A stretch of DNA of 64,000 nt, from assembly GCF_021343995.1 (NCBI RefSeq), contig NZ_JAJTTE010000005.1, forward strand, positions 62,001 to 126,000, written 5' to 3'. The position numbers and the translations under genes are program-made. This document shows, piece by piece, positions 24,822 to 33,723 of the stretch (positions are counted from its first letter, which is position 1; the number at the start of each line of letters is the position of its first letter). The notes under the pieces are model-generated. The model worked only from the letters and a program-made list of their open reading frames with translations. It was not told where the DNA came from and did not search any database. This stretch comes from Pseudonocardia terrae. Lineage in GTDB: Bacteria; Actinomycetota; Actinomycetes; Mycobacteriales; Pseudonocardiaceae.

Positions 24822-26018
24822 GTGTCACAGTCGATCAAGCTCAAGGTGTACGCCCTGATCCTCCTGGGCGTCATCGGCGGATTCGCGGCGCTCTGCGTCG
24901 CCGTCTACAACAACGCCTTCACCGCCACCGTGCCGGTCTACGTGCGGGCCGACCGCAGTGGCCTGCAGATGTACCCGGGGAACCGGGTGCAGCTGCTCGG
25001 CGTCGACGTCGGCCGGGTCGGCGACGTCTCCCTCGACGACGGCGGCAGGACCGTCCAGATCACGCTGGACATGGATCCCGACAAGCTCGACGCGATCCCG
25101 GCCAACGCCGGCGTCCAGCTCAACCAGCTCACCGCGTTCGGGGCGAAGACCGTCGGCATCACCGTCCCGCAGCAGCCGTCGTCGGTGCGGCTCGCGGCGA
25201 ACGACACGCTGATGACCGACCGGGTGACCGTCGAGGTCAACACCCTGTTCGACCACCTCGACACGGTCCTCACGACGCTGCAGCCGGACAAGGTCAGCGC
25301 CTTCCTCGGCAACATGGCCCAGGCCCTGCAGGGCCGCGGCGCGCAGATCGGCGAGACCGCCGGCGAGCTGGAGGCCTACCTGCGCCGGTTCAACGAGAAC
25401 CTGCCCGACCTGCAGCGCACGCTGGCCAGCGGCGCGGACCTGACGAACCTCTACGCGGACATCGCGCCGGACCTGACGAACCTGCTCGACGACGCGGCGT
25501 TCACCAGCCGGACCGTCGTGGACCAGCAGGCGCAGCTGGACAGCTTCTTCTACCAGGTCACCCGGCTCTCCGGCGTCGGCGCGGACTTCTTCCGGCAGAA
25601 CGGCGACAACCTGCAGGAGGTCGTGCACACCGCCCTGCCGACCACCGACCTGCTGCGGGAGTACTCGCCGGAGTTCGCCTGCTTCTTCCAAGGCATGGAC
25701 GAGGGCCGCAAGCGGCTCGAGAAGACCCAGGGCGACACCGTCCCCGGCCTGGTCGGCAACACGACCTTCGAGCCCGGGGACCGGGCCTACGACGGGCCTC
25801 CCGTCGTGGCCGCCACCGGCGGGCCGAACTGCAACGGCCTGCCCTCCGTGGACGGGCTGAGCACGCCGCCGCAGCTGCTGCGCAACGTCGACGAGGGCGG
25901 CGAGCCGAACCCGAACCCGGGCGACAACACCCTGCGGATCGGTGACCCGCCGCTGGTGGCGCAGCTGTTCGGCCCGCTCGCCGCGCAGGGCATGCCGAAG
26001 CAGGGAGGTGGCCGGTGA
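24822..26018 (+). CDS. Mce protein, subunit A (MlaD domain)
   Basis: 398 residues with a GTG start. One N-terminal membrane anchor (residues ~6-28) is followed by the MlaD/Mce domain 'VYVRADRSGLQMYPGNRVQLLGVDVGRVGDVSL'. A long helical region (~150-300) comes next, then a Pro/Gly/Asn-rich tail. Six Mce subunits form a hydrophobic tunnel across the cell envelope. Its stop overlaps the next GTG start. Confidence 0.92.
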   Translation: MSQSIKLKVYALILLGVIGGFAALCVAVYNNAFTATVPVYVRADRSGLQMYPGNRVQLLGVDVGRVGDVSLDDGGRTVQITLDMDPDKLDAIPANAGVQLNQLTAFGAKTVGITVPQQPSSVRLAANDTLMTDRVTVEVNTLFDHLDTVLTTLQPDKVSAFLGNMAQALQGRGAQIGETAGELEAYLRRFNENLPDLQRTLASGADLTNLYADIAPDLTNLLDDAAFTSRTVVDQQAQLDSFFYQVTRLSGVGADFFRQNGDNLQEVVHTALPTTDLLREYSPEFACFFQGMDEGRKRLEKTQGDTVPGLVGNTTFEPGDRAYDGPPVVAATGGPNCNGLPSVDGLSTPPQLLRNVDEGGEPNPNPGDNTLRIGDPPLVAQLFGPLAAQGMPKQGGGR

Positions 26019-27214
26019 GCTCGAGCAACTCGCAGGCGATCGCCGCCCCGCTGACCAAGAGCATCGTCTTCGTGGTCGTCACGCTGATGGTGCTCGGCCT
26101 GATCGGCTTCGAGCTGTCCGGCGGCGGCTGGTTCTCCACCACGAAGGAGTACTCGGCGGTCTTCCGGGACACCTCCGGCCTCAAGGCCGGGGACTCGGTG
26201 CGGATAGCCGGGGTGAAGGTGGGCAAGGTCGCCGACGTCGAGGTCTACGACAACACGCAGGGCAAGGTGACCTTCGACGTCGAGGCCGACCGCACGCTGC
26301 CGCAGGGCGTGCTCGCCTCGGCGCGGTACCTCAACCTCACAGGCGACCGGTACCTGGCGCTGAGCGAGGGGCCGGGCAGCACGGCACCGCTCGAGGAGGG
26401 CGCCACGCTCCCGCTCGCGCAGACCAAGCCCGCCCTCGACCTGGACGTGCTGCTGGCGGGCTTCAACCCGCTGTTCGAGGGCCTCGCGCCGGAGAAGATC
26501 AACTCGCTGACCCAGGACGTCATCTCGGTGTTCCAGGGCGAGGGCGGCACGATCGAGTCCCTGCTGGCCCGGGCGGCGTCACTGACCAACACCCTGGCCG
26601 ACCGCGACCAGGTCATCGGCCAGGTCGTCACCAACCTGAACACGGTGCTGGGCACGCTCGACCAGCACGCCCCGCAGGTCGACAGGACCATCGACCAGCT
26701 CCAGGAGCTGATCAGCGGGCTGAACGCCGACCGGGGCCGGATCGGCCAGTCGTTCGCCGACATCGACCGGCTGGTCAGCGGCACCGACCAGCTCCTCGGC
26801 AAGCTCCGCGGCCCGCTCAAGGGCACCGTCGACCAGGTCGGCCGCGTCGCCACGCTGGTGAACGAGGGCCAGGAGGCCGTCGACACCAACCTGTCGCTGC
26901 TGCCCGGCGCCTACCTGCGGGTCAGCCGCCTCGGCTCGCGCGGCGCCACCTACAACCTGTTCATCTGCTCGCTGCGGCTCAAGCTCACCGGGCCGGACGG
27001 CCAGCCGATGTACACCCCGTGGGTCGGCCCGTCGCAGAACGTCGACCGGTGCAAGCCGGGCATCGAGCCGCTCGAGACCCCGGAGCAGCGCGAGGCCCAC
27101 GACCCGGTCGTGGAGGAGCGCCGGCAGAACCCGCCGGGCACCGGACCGGGGGAGAACCCGAACCCGGTCGACGCCCCGGCGCCGCGCCCGCAGGCCCAGG
27201 AGGGGGAGCGATGA
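26015..27214 (+). CDS. Mce protein, subunit B
   Basis: 399 residues from GTG 26015, overlapping MceA. An anchor near residues 14-33 precedes the MlaD domain 'YSAVFRDTSGLKAGDSVRIAGVKVGKVADVEV' (about residues 45-80). A long coiled helical part comes next, and a C-terminal Pro-rich tail rich in E/Q/N closes the protein. It belongs to the outer-envelope tunnel of the importer. It overlaps MceC by ATGA. Confidence 0.92.
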   Translation: MSSSNSQAIAAPLTKSIVFVVVTLMVLGLIGFELSGGGWFSTTKEYSAVFRDTSGLKAGDSVRIAGVKVGKVADVEVYDNTQGKVTFDVEADRTLPQGVLASARYLNLTGDRYLALSEGPGSTAPLEEGATLPLAQTKPALDLDVLLAGFNPLFEGLAPEKINSLTQDVISVFQGEGGTIESLLARAASLTNTLADRDQVIGQVVTNLNTVLGTLDQHAPQVDRTIDQLQELISGLNADRGRIGQSFADIDRLVSGTDQLLGKLRGPLKGTVDQVGRVATLVNEGQEAVDTNLSLLPGAYLRVSRLGSRGATYNLFICSLRLKLTGPDGQPMYTPWVGPSQNVDRCKPGIEPLETPEQREAHDPVVEERRQNPPGTGPGENPNPVDAPAPRPQAQEGER

Positions 27215-28275
27215 AGCTCCGGTTCCGGGAGAAGAACCCGGTCGTCATCGCGATCGCCGGCCTGGCCGGGCTGATGGTCCTGCTGTTCGGCTCGTTCCAG
27301 TTGGCCGCGCTGCCGGTCTTCGCGGGTACGACCTACGAGGCCCGCTTCGTCGAGGGTGGCGGGCTCAAGGCGGGCGACCACGTCAAGGTCGCCGGGACAG
27401 AGGTCGGCAAGGTGAAGTCCGTCGACCTCGACGGCGCCGACGTCGTGGTCACGTTCACGGCCAAGGGGGTGACGCTCGGCGAGGCCACGCGGGCGTCGAT
27501 CAAGACCCAGACCCTGCTCGGCGAGCGGAACCTCGGCCTGGAGCCGGCGGGCGACGGCGAGATGGGCTCCGGCGACACGATCCCGCTGGAGCGCACGACC
27601 TCTCCGTACAGCGTCACGCAGGGGATCGAGGACCTGACCCGGCGGACGGGCGAGGTCGACATGGACCAGCTCGGCAAGGCCATGGACACCTTCTCCGACG
27701 CCTTCAAGGACACGCCCGACGACGTCGCGCCGGCCTTCGCGGGCATCACGCGGATCTCGCAGACGATCGCGTCGCGGGACCAGGCGCTGCGCGAGCTGTT
27801 CGCGCACGCCGAGAAGGTCACCGAGGTGCTCAAGACCAACACCGGGCAGCTCACCACCCTGCTGGTCGACGGCAACACCCTGCTCCAGGAGCTCGAGCAG
27901 CGCCGCGAGGCCATCCACAGCCTGCTGCTGAACACCAAGGCGGTCGCCGACCAGATCGTCGGGCTCACCGAGGAGCAGCGGAACCGGCTCGCGCCCGCCC
28001 TGGACCAGCTCAACTCCGCGATGGACGTCCTGAAGCGCAACGAGGGCAACATCGTCTCCTCGGTGCAGCGCGTGTCGAGCTTCATCACCGGACTCGGCGA
28101 GGGCCTGTCGACCGGCCCGTACTTCACCGGGCACGGCGACCTCTCCGGCCTGGCCCCGACGCTGTTCCCGGTCAGCGACTACATCCCGAGCCTGACCGTG
28201 CCCAACAACCCGGCGCCGCAGGCGGTCCCGGAGCTGCCGGCGCCGTCGAACCTCATCGGACTGGGAGGCAACTGA
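27211..28275 (+). CDS. Mce protein, subunit C
   Basis: The ATG at 27211, preceded by AGGGGGAG, gives 354 residues. An anchor around residues 11-30 precedes the MlaD domain 'ARFVEGGGLKAGDHVKVAGTEVGKVKSVDL'. Heptad-like helices over residues ~140-290 ('LFAHAEKVTEVLKTNTGQLTTLL') form the predicted tunnel wall. The tail ends in 'LPAPSNLIGLGGN', and similar GGN ends close the next two Mce proteins. It is the shortest Mce subunit here. Confidence 0.92.
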   Translation: MKLRFREKNPVVIAIAGLAGLMVLLFGSFQLAALPVFAGTTYEARFVEGGGLKAGDHVKVAGTEVGKVKSVDLDGADVVVTFTAKGVTLGEATRASIKTQTLLGERNLGLEPAGDGEMGSGDTIPLERTTSPYSVTQGIEDLTRRTGEVDMDQLGKAMDTFSDAFKDTPDDVAPAFAGITRISQTIASRDQALRELFAHAEKVTEVLKTNTGQLTTLLVDGNTLLQELEQRREAIHSLLLNTKAVADQIVGLTEEQRNRLAPALDQLNSAMDVLKRNEGNIVSSVQRVSSFITGLGEGLSTGPYFTGHGDLSGLAPTLFPVSDYIPSLTVPNNPAPQAVPELPAPSNLIGLGGN

Positions 28276-28276
28276 C

Positions 28277-29542
28277 ATGGGCTCCCGTACCGGGGCGCTG
28301 TTCAAGGCGACCGGCACCGTCACGAAGGTCCTGGCCGTCATGGTCGTGGCCCTGGTGGTCGGCGCGGTGACCGTCCTGCTCGTGAACGGCGGCACCAAGA
28401 GCGGGGTCGCGTACTTCGCCTCGGTGAAGAACGTCTACCCGAAGGACCGCGTCCGCATCCAGGGCGTGGACGTCGGCGAGATCACCGCCATCGAGCCCCA
28501 GGGCGACTCGGTCAAGGTCAGCTTCACCTACGACTCGAAGTACGACCTGCCCGCCGACGTGAAGGGCGCGATCATCTCGCCCACGCTCGTCGCCACCCGG
28601 TTCCTCCAGCTCGCACCCGCCTACACCGGCGGGCCGGCGCTGGCGGACGGCGGCGTCATCCCCGAGGACCGGACGGCGTCGCCGCTCGAGTTCGACGACC
28701 TGAAGAAGGAACTCGGCAACATCTCGTCGGCCCTGGGACCGGAGGGGATCGACAAGGACGGGGCGCTGAAGCGCTTCGCCGACACCGTCGCGGCCAACGC
28801 CGCGGGGGGCCAGGGCGCCAGGTTCAACGAGATGGTGCGGCAGGCCTCGGCCGCTGTCCAGACCCTGACCGACGGCCGCGAGGACATCTTCGGCACCGTC
28901 CGCAACCTGCAGGCCTTCGTGACCGCACTCTCCGCGCTCGACGACCAGATCGTGGAGTTCAACGGCCGGCTCTCCACGGTGTCGTCGTTCCTGAACGACA
29001 ACACCGACGAGCTGACCCAGGCCCTGCAGGGCATCGACGCGGCGGCCAAGGCGGTGGACGAGTTCGTGGACACCAACGGAGCCCCGCTCAACACCGCGGT
29101 CGACAAGCTCGGCCACTTCACCCGGACTCTGGCCAACTCCCGCGACGACCTCGCGACGATCCTCCACGTCGGACCCAGCACGCTGATGAACCTGTTCAAC
29201 ATCTACTCGCCGCGCAGCGGATCGCTCTCCGGCGCGCTGGTCGTGGACAACCTGAACACGCCCGCGGACTTCATCTGCTCCGCCTACTCCGTCGCGTACC
29301 AGAGCGTCGACGAGGGCGTGAAGTCCTGCAAGAGCTACCTCGGCCCGCTGCTCAACGTGCTGCGCGTGCAGCAGCCGCCGGTCGGCGTCAACCCGCTGCT
29401 CGTGCCGGGCGGCGGCGCCAACCAGCCCGACCCCGGCCCGATCGACCCGGCGCCGCCGGTCGCCGAGCAGCCGGCGCAGCTGCCGCCGCCGGTCGACGTG
29501 CCGGGCCTGGGCGGCCTGCTCGTCCCGAACGGGGGCAACTGA
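28277..29542 (+). CDS. Mce protein, subunit D
   Basis: 421 residues. An anchor at ~residues 12-36 leads to the MlaD domain 'VYPKDRVRIQGVDVGEITAIEPQG', then a long helical section and a Pro-rich C-terminal tail ending 'LLVPNGGN'. Two cysteines in 'ADFICSAYSV' and 'GVKSCKSYLG' lie where MceA-F proteins often have a conserved pair. Its TGA shares bases with the ATG of MceE (TGATG). Confidence 0.92.
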   Translation: MGSRTGALFKATGTVTKVLAVMVVALVVGAVTVLLVNGGTKSGVAYFASVKNVYPKDRVRIQGVDVGEITAIEPQGDSVKVSFTYDSKYDLPADVKGAIISPTLVATRFLQLAPAYTGGPALADGGVIPEDRTASPLEFDDLKKELGNISSALGPEGIDKDGALKRFADTVAANAAGGQGARFNEMVRQASAAVQTLTDGREDIFGTVRNLQAFVTALSALDDQIVEFNGRLSTVSSFLNDNTDELTQALQGIDAAAKAVDEFVDTNGAPLNTAVDKLGHFTRTLANSRDDLATILHVGPSTLMNLFNIYSPRSGSLSGALVVDNLNTPADFICSAYSVAYQSVDEGVKSCKSYLGPLLNVLRVQQPPVGVNPLLVPGGGANQPDPGPIDPAPPVAEQPAQLPPPVDVPGLGGLLVPNGGN

Positions 29543-30867
29543 TGCGCACCTTCCGCAGGACCGCCGTGGCGGCCACGCTGCTCGCCTCGACGTTGCTGCT
29601 CTCCGGCTGCGACTACAAGGGGCTCAACGACTTCACCCTCCCCGGCGCGGAGGGGACGAAGGAGGGCTCCTACCGCGTCCAGATCGAGATGCGGGACGTC
29701 GCCGACCTGGTGCCGAACAACCCCGTGCGGCTCGGCGACGTCACCGTGGGCAACATCGAGAAGATCGAGCTCGACGGCTGGAAGGCGCTCGTCACCGTCA
29801 CGCTGGACCCGGAGGTGAAGCTCCCTGCCAACGTGACCGCGAAGGTCGGGCAGGTCAGCCTCCTGGGCGCCAAGTTCGTCGAGCTGGACCAGCCGGCGGA
29901 CCCGGTGCCGCAGCTCGTGGCGGCCGACTCCCGGATCCCGCTCGCGCAGAGCGGCAAGTACCCGGAGACGGAGCAGATCCTGGCCTCCGTGGCGGCCCTG
30001 CTCAACGGCGGCGGGCTGCAGCAGCTCAAGACGATCACGACGGAGCTCGACAAGGCGCTCGACGGCCGCACGGACCAGTACCGCAGCCTGCTCGACCAGC
30101 TGAACACCTTCGCCGGCGGGCTGGACGACCAGAAGCAGGACATCGTCCGCGCGATCGACGGCCTCGACCGGCTCTCGGGCCGGCTCGCCGAGCAGAACTC
30201 GAAGATCGCGGGCGCGCTCGACTCGATCCCGCCGGCCCTCGAAGTGCTCAACCAGGAGCGGGACAAGCTCACCGGGACGCTGTCCGCGCTCGGGGACTTC
30301 GGTGTCGCGGCCGACGACGTCATCCAGCGGACCTCGGACGACCTCGCCACCAACGTGGCGAACCTCGAGCCCGCGCTGCGCGGCCTCGCGGACTCGGGCC
30401 GCTCACTGACGGACTCGCTGGGCCTGCTGGGCACGATCGTGTTCCCGCTCAAGGGCTTCTCGGAGACCTTCCGCGGGGACTACGTCAACTTCTGGCTCAC
30501 CCTCGACCTCACGCTGTCCACGCTGGACCGCAACTTCCTGACCGGGACCCCGTTCGCCGGCAGCCTCGGCAACTTCGAGAAGGTGCTCGCCGGCACAGGG
30601 GGCGCTGCGCTGCAGAACGCGAACCCGCTGCTGGCGCCGGTCCAGCCCGGCCCGGACGGACAGCCACCCGCGGTGCCGGTCCCGGATGTCGCCGGGGACC
30701 TGCTGCCCAGCGGCGGAGGGGTCGCCGGGTCGCAGCCCGCGAGCCGGCCGACCGACCCGCCCGCGCCGCCGTCGGGAGAGCCGATCCCGCCGGACGAGCG
30801 ACCGCCGGGGGACCCCGGACCCGGCCCGATCGGCGGCCTCGTCGGCGGCCTGACGGGAGGCAACTGA
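29542..30867 (+). CDS. Mce protein, subunit E (lipoprotein, LprN-like)
   Basis: 441 residues. The N-terminus 'MRTFRRTAVAATLLASTLLLSGCDYKG' is a lipoprotein signal with lipobox LLSGC, so the protein is probably lipid-anchored outside the membrane, as MceE/LprN is. The MlaD domain 'DVADLVPNNPVRLGDVTVGNIEKIEL' follows, then helices and a ~90-residue Pro/Gly-rich, disordered tail. The single lipoprotein in position E is the classical mce gene order. Confidence 0.93.
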   Translation: MRTFRRTAVAATLLASTLLLSGCDYKGLNDFTLPGAEGTKEGSYRVQIEMRDVADLVPNNPVRLGDVTVGNIEKIELDGWKALVTVTLDPEVKLPANVTAKVGQVSLLGAKFVELDQPADPVPQLVAADSRIPLAQSGKYPETEQILASVAALLNGGGLQQLKTITTELDKALDGRTDQYRSLLDQLNTFAGGLDDQKQDIVRAIDGLDRLSGRLAEQNSKIAGALDSIPPALEVLNQERDKLTGTLSALGDFGVAADDVIQRTSDDLATNVANLEPALRGLADSGRSLTDSLGLLGTIVFPLKGFSETFRGDYVNFWLTLDLTLSTLDRNFLTGTPFAGSLGNFEKVLAGTGGAALQNANPLLAPVQPGPDGQPPAVPVPDVAGDLLPSGGGVAGSQPASRPTDPPAPPSGEPIPPDERPPGDPGPGPIGGLVGGLTGGN

Positions 30868-30868
30868 C

Positions 30869-32218
30869 ATGCTGATCTCACGCTTCGTCAAGGTGCAGCT
30901 GCTGATCTTCGCGGTGCTCACGTTGGTCGCCGCGCTGCTGATCGTGTTCGTGTACGTCCGGGTGCCCAGCCTGCTCGGGATCGGCCGGATCACCGCCACC
31001 GCCGAGCTCCCGGCAGCGGGCGGCCTGTACCCGAACGCCAACGTCACCTACCGGGGGGTGACCGTCGGGAAGGTGACCGCGGTCGACCTCTCCGACGGCC
31101 ACGTGGTCGCGACGATGTCGATCGACTCGTCCCGGTTGCCCGCGGCCGACAGCCGGGCCGAGGTGCACAGCGTGTCGGCGATCGGCGAGCAGTACCTCGA
31201 CCTGATCCCGCCGCCCGGGGACACCGGGCCGGAGATGGCCGACGGTGACGTGATCCCGCTGTCCCGCACGTCGATCCCGCCCGCGACGGCCGACGTGCTG
31301 CAGTCGGCGGACGGGCTGCTCGCCTCGGTCCCGCCGGAGCAGATGCAGTCCACGCTCGACGAGTTCGCCGCGGCCTTCGACGGCATCGGGCCGGACCTGG
31401 GGCGGCTGATCGACAACACGCAGACGCTGGTCCGCACCGCGCAGGGCAACTACGAGCCCACGCAGAAGCTGCTGCGGGACTTCCAGCCCTTCGCCGACCC
31501 GCAGCTGGTCTCCAGCGACGCGATCCGGGGCTGGAGCCACGACCTCGCCGGGTTCTCCCAGGCCCTGCGCGACAACGACCCCGCGCTGCGGAGCGTGCTC
31601 ACCGAGGGCTCGTCCGCGGCAGGGAAGGCGACCGACCTGCTCAAGGACCTGAGCCGGACGACCCCTACCCTGTTCTCGACGACCGGGGTGCTCACCCGGC
31701 TCGCCGAGGCATACCACGCTCCGATCGAGCAGGTGCTGGTCGTTTATCCGATGTGGGCGGTCGTCAACCAGATGATCGTGCCCAAGGACCAGCCCGGCGC
31801 CCTGCGGTTCAACCTCGAGACCAACGTGAACCCGCCGAGCTGCGTGGAAGGCTGGACCCCGCCGGACCAGCCCGGCGGCGCACGGAACTCCGCCTCGCTC
31901 GGGGACCTGCCGCTGCCCCAGAACAGTTACTGCAAGCTGCCCCAGTCCGACCCCACGCTGGCACGCAGCGCGCGGAACCTGCCGTGCTTCGAACCCGGGT
32001 CACCCCCCGGCCGGCGCGCGGCGACCATCTTCCAGTGCCGAGGCAGCGGGTACAGCCCCGAGGCCGCCGGGCGGCTCACCTTCGAGCCGCAGACGGCCCT
32101 CAACGGGCAGCCCGCCTTCGCCGAGCCACTCGCCGCCATCGGCGCGAACGGCACTCCGGCACCGACGCCCGAGGAGCTGACATGGCAATCACTTCTGCTC
32201 ACCGGGGCGGGCGCATGA
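30869..32218 (+). CDS. Mce protein, subunit F
   Basis: 449 residues. An anchor near residues 8-27 precedes the MlaD domain 'GGLYPNANVTYRGVTVGKVTAVDLSDG' and a helical tunnel segment. The C-terminal third is Pro/Asn-rich with several Cys ('SCVEGWTPP', 'SYCKLPQ', 'LPCFEPG', 'IFQCRGSGYSPEAAGRLTF'), typical of MceF. It ends by ATGA overlap with the first Mce-associated protein. Confidence 0.92.
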   Translation: MLISRFVKVQLLIFAVLTLVAALLIVFVYVRVPSLLGIGRITATAELPAAGGLYPNANVTYRGVTVGKVTAVDLSDGHVVATMSIDSSRLPAADSRAEVHSVSAIGEQYLDLIPPPGDTGPEMADGDVIPLSRTSIPPATADVLQSADGLLASVPPEQMQSTLDEFAAAFDGIGPDLGRLIDNTQTLVRTAQGNYEPTQKLLRDFQPFADPQLVSSDAIRGWSHDLAGFSQALRDNDPALRSVLTEGSSAAGKATDLLKDLSRTTPTLFSTTGVLTRLAEAYHAPIEQVLVVYPMWAVVNQMIVPKDQPGALRFNLETNVNPPSCVEGWTPPDQPGGARNSASLGDLPLPQNSYCKLPQSDPTLARSARNLPCFEPGSPPGRRAATIFQCRGSGYSPEAAGRLTFEPQTALNGQPAFAEPLAAIGANGTPAPTPEELTWQSLLLTGAGA

Positions 32219-32922
32219 CCCGCCGCGGTGCGAGCCCGCCCGTGCCCACCTGGGAGGACGGCGTGGTGGACGACGACGTCGACGCCACCACCGACACCGC
32301 CACCACCGAGGCCGGCCTCCCGGCCCGGGACGAGGCCCGCGACGCGGACGAGCGGGCGACCGCGGTGCTGCCCGCGGCCACGGACGCCGAGCCGGCGGAG
32401 GAATCGCCGGACGAGCCCGCCGGGTCGGGGCCGCTCCTGCGGGGCCGCGGGCTGGCCGGGCTGGTCGCCCTCCTCGTGGTCGCCGTGCTGCTGTTCGCCG
32501 CGGCGGTCACCGCCGGCGTGTTCTGGCTGCACGGCCAGACCGCCCGGGCCGACCGCGAGAACGCCCTGTCGGCCGCCCGGCAGACCGCCGTGAACCTCAC
32601 GACGATCGACTTCAACCACGCCGAGGACGACGTCCGGCGCGTGCTCGACGGCTCGACCGGCGACTTCGGCGGTCTGTTCACCCAGAACCTCGATTCCTAC
32701 GTCGGGGTCGTGAAGGACGGCCAGGTCGTGACCGCGGGCGAGGTGACCGAGGCGGGGATCGACAAGTACGACGGGAACACCGCGAGCGCCGTCGTCGCCG
32801 TGAAGACCACGGTCAAGAACAAGACCGTGCCGAACGGCGAGCAGCGCTTCTACCGATTGGTGGAGCAGATGGAGAAGCACGACGGCCGCTGGCTCGTCTC
32901 GCGCGTGGAGTTCGTGCCGTGA
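32215..32922 (+). CDS. Mce-associated membrane protein (1)
   Basis: The ATG at 32215, overlapping the MceF stop, gives 235 residues; an in-frame ATG at 32182 would add 11. About 80 acidic, Pro/Ala-rich cytosolic residues precede a membrane helix (~82-105). The external ~130-residue domain ('FNHAEDDVRRVLDGSTGDFGGLFTQN' ... 'RWLVSRVEFVP') has the NTF2-like pattern of Mas/VirB8-like Mce-associated proteins, which in mycobacteria stabilise Mce complexes. Confidence 0.85.
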   Translation: MTRRGASPPVPTWEDGVVDDDVDATTDTATTEAGLPARDEARDADERATAVLPAATDAEPAEESPDEPAGSGPLLRGRGLAGLVALLVVAVLLFAAAVTAGVFWLHGQTARADRENALSAARQTAVNLTTIDFNHAEDDVRRVLDGSTGDFGGLFTQNLDSYVGVVKDGQVVTAGEVTEAGIDKYDGNTASAVVAVKTTVKNKTVPNGEQRFYRLVEQMEKHDGRWLVSRVEFVP

Positions 32923-33524
32923 GCCGGCTGGGTGGAGCGCTGGCCGCCGCGGGCGGAGGCATCGGGACCGGGGCGAAGGCGGTCGGCAGCGGGGCGCGGT
33001 CCGCCGTGCACCTGCCGGGTGCGGCCTGGACGGGTGCACGACGACGGCCCCGGCGCGCGTTCACCGTGCTCGGCGTGGCTGCCGTGGTGCTCGCGATCGT
33101 GGCCGGGCTGTTCGCCTTCTTCGCCATCCGGCAGCTGCAGGTCGAGAACGCGCGCACGGCGGCGACCGCCGCGGCGGAGAAGAAGGTCGTCGACCTGCTG
33201 TCCTATGACTACCGGTCGATCGCGAACGACCAGGACGGTCGGGTCGCGGACCTGACCGGGCAGTTCAAGGACGACTACGGGTCGTTGCTCAAGGACGTCG
33301 TCGCCCCGGCCGCCGCGCAGCAGCAGCTGACCACGCGCTCGGACATCGTGTCGACCTCCGTCGTCGGCACGGACGGGCCGCACCAGGTCACCCTGCTGAT
33401 GTTCCTCAACCAGACCACCCAGTCGTCGGCCAAGCCGGACCCGACCCTCTCGGGCAGTCGGCTGCGCGTGACGATGCAGGAGGTCGACGGGAACTGGCTG
33501 GTCTCGGAGATGACCCCGGTCTAG
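32919..33524 (+). CDS. Mce-associated membrane protein (2)
   Basis: 201 residues with GTG 32919 overlapping the previous stop. It has a Gly/Ala-rich basic head, a membrane helix at ~residues 47-70 and an external domain ('VDLLSYDYRSIANDQDGRVADLTGQFKDDYGSLL' and 'VDGNWLVSEMTPV') clearly related to the preceding protein. It is the last gene of the mce operon and is followed by a strong hairpin. Confidence 0.85.
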   Translation: MSRLGGALAAAGGGIGTGAKAVGSGARSAVHLPGAAWTGARRRPRRAFTVLGVAAVVLAIVAGLFAFFAIRQLQVENARTAATAAAEKKVVDLLSYDYRSIANDQDGRVADLTGQFKDDYGSLLKDVVAPAAAQQQLTTRSDIVSTSVVGTDGPHQVTLLMFLNQTTQSSAKPDPTLSGSRLRVTMQEVDGNWLVSEMTPV

Positions 33525-33569
33525 AAGCCAGAGCCCGGGGATGGGACGTCCCCAGCCCGTCTCCCCGGT

Positions 33570-33613
33570 CCGCGAGGCCGGGCGGCCCCCGCACCGGCCG
33601 CCCGGCCTCGCGG
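33570..33613 (+). terminator. Terminator of the yrbE-mce operon
   Basis: A perfect 18-bp stem (33570-33587 with 33596-33613) with an 8-nt loop, the strongest hairpin in the window, 45 bp after the last mce-operon gene. Confidence 0.9.
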
Positions 33614-33632
33614 CGTCGAGAACTTTGATAGT

Positions 33633-33656
33633 GAGACAGAAAACGTTGCGTGTCTC
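33633..33656 (+). promoter_or_regulatory. Motif B site, perfect (GAGACA-N12-TGTCTC)
   Basis: A perfect 6-12-6 palindrome, spacer GAAAACGTTGCG, 68 bp before the aldehyde dehydrogenase start. TTTGATAGT just upstream could supply a promoter box. This is the best copy of motif B. Confidence 0.6.
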
Positions 33657-33723
33657 GAACCTGCCTCGTTACGGTCCGGGAGCCGGGCCGCACGGAGGCG
33701 GCACGCGGAACGGAGAACGACCA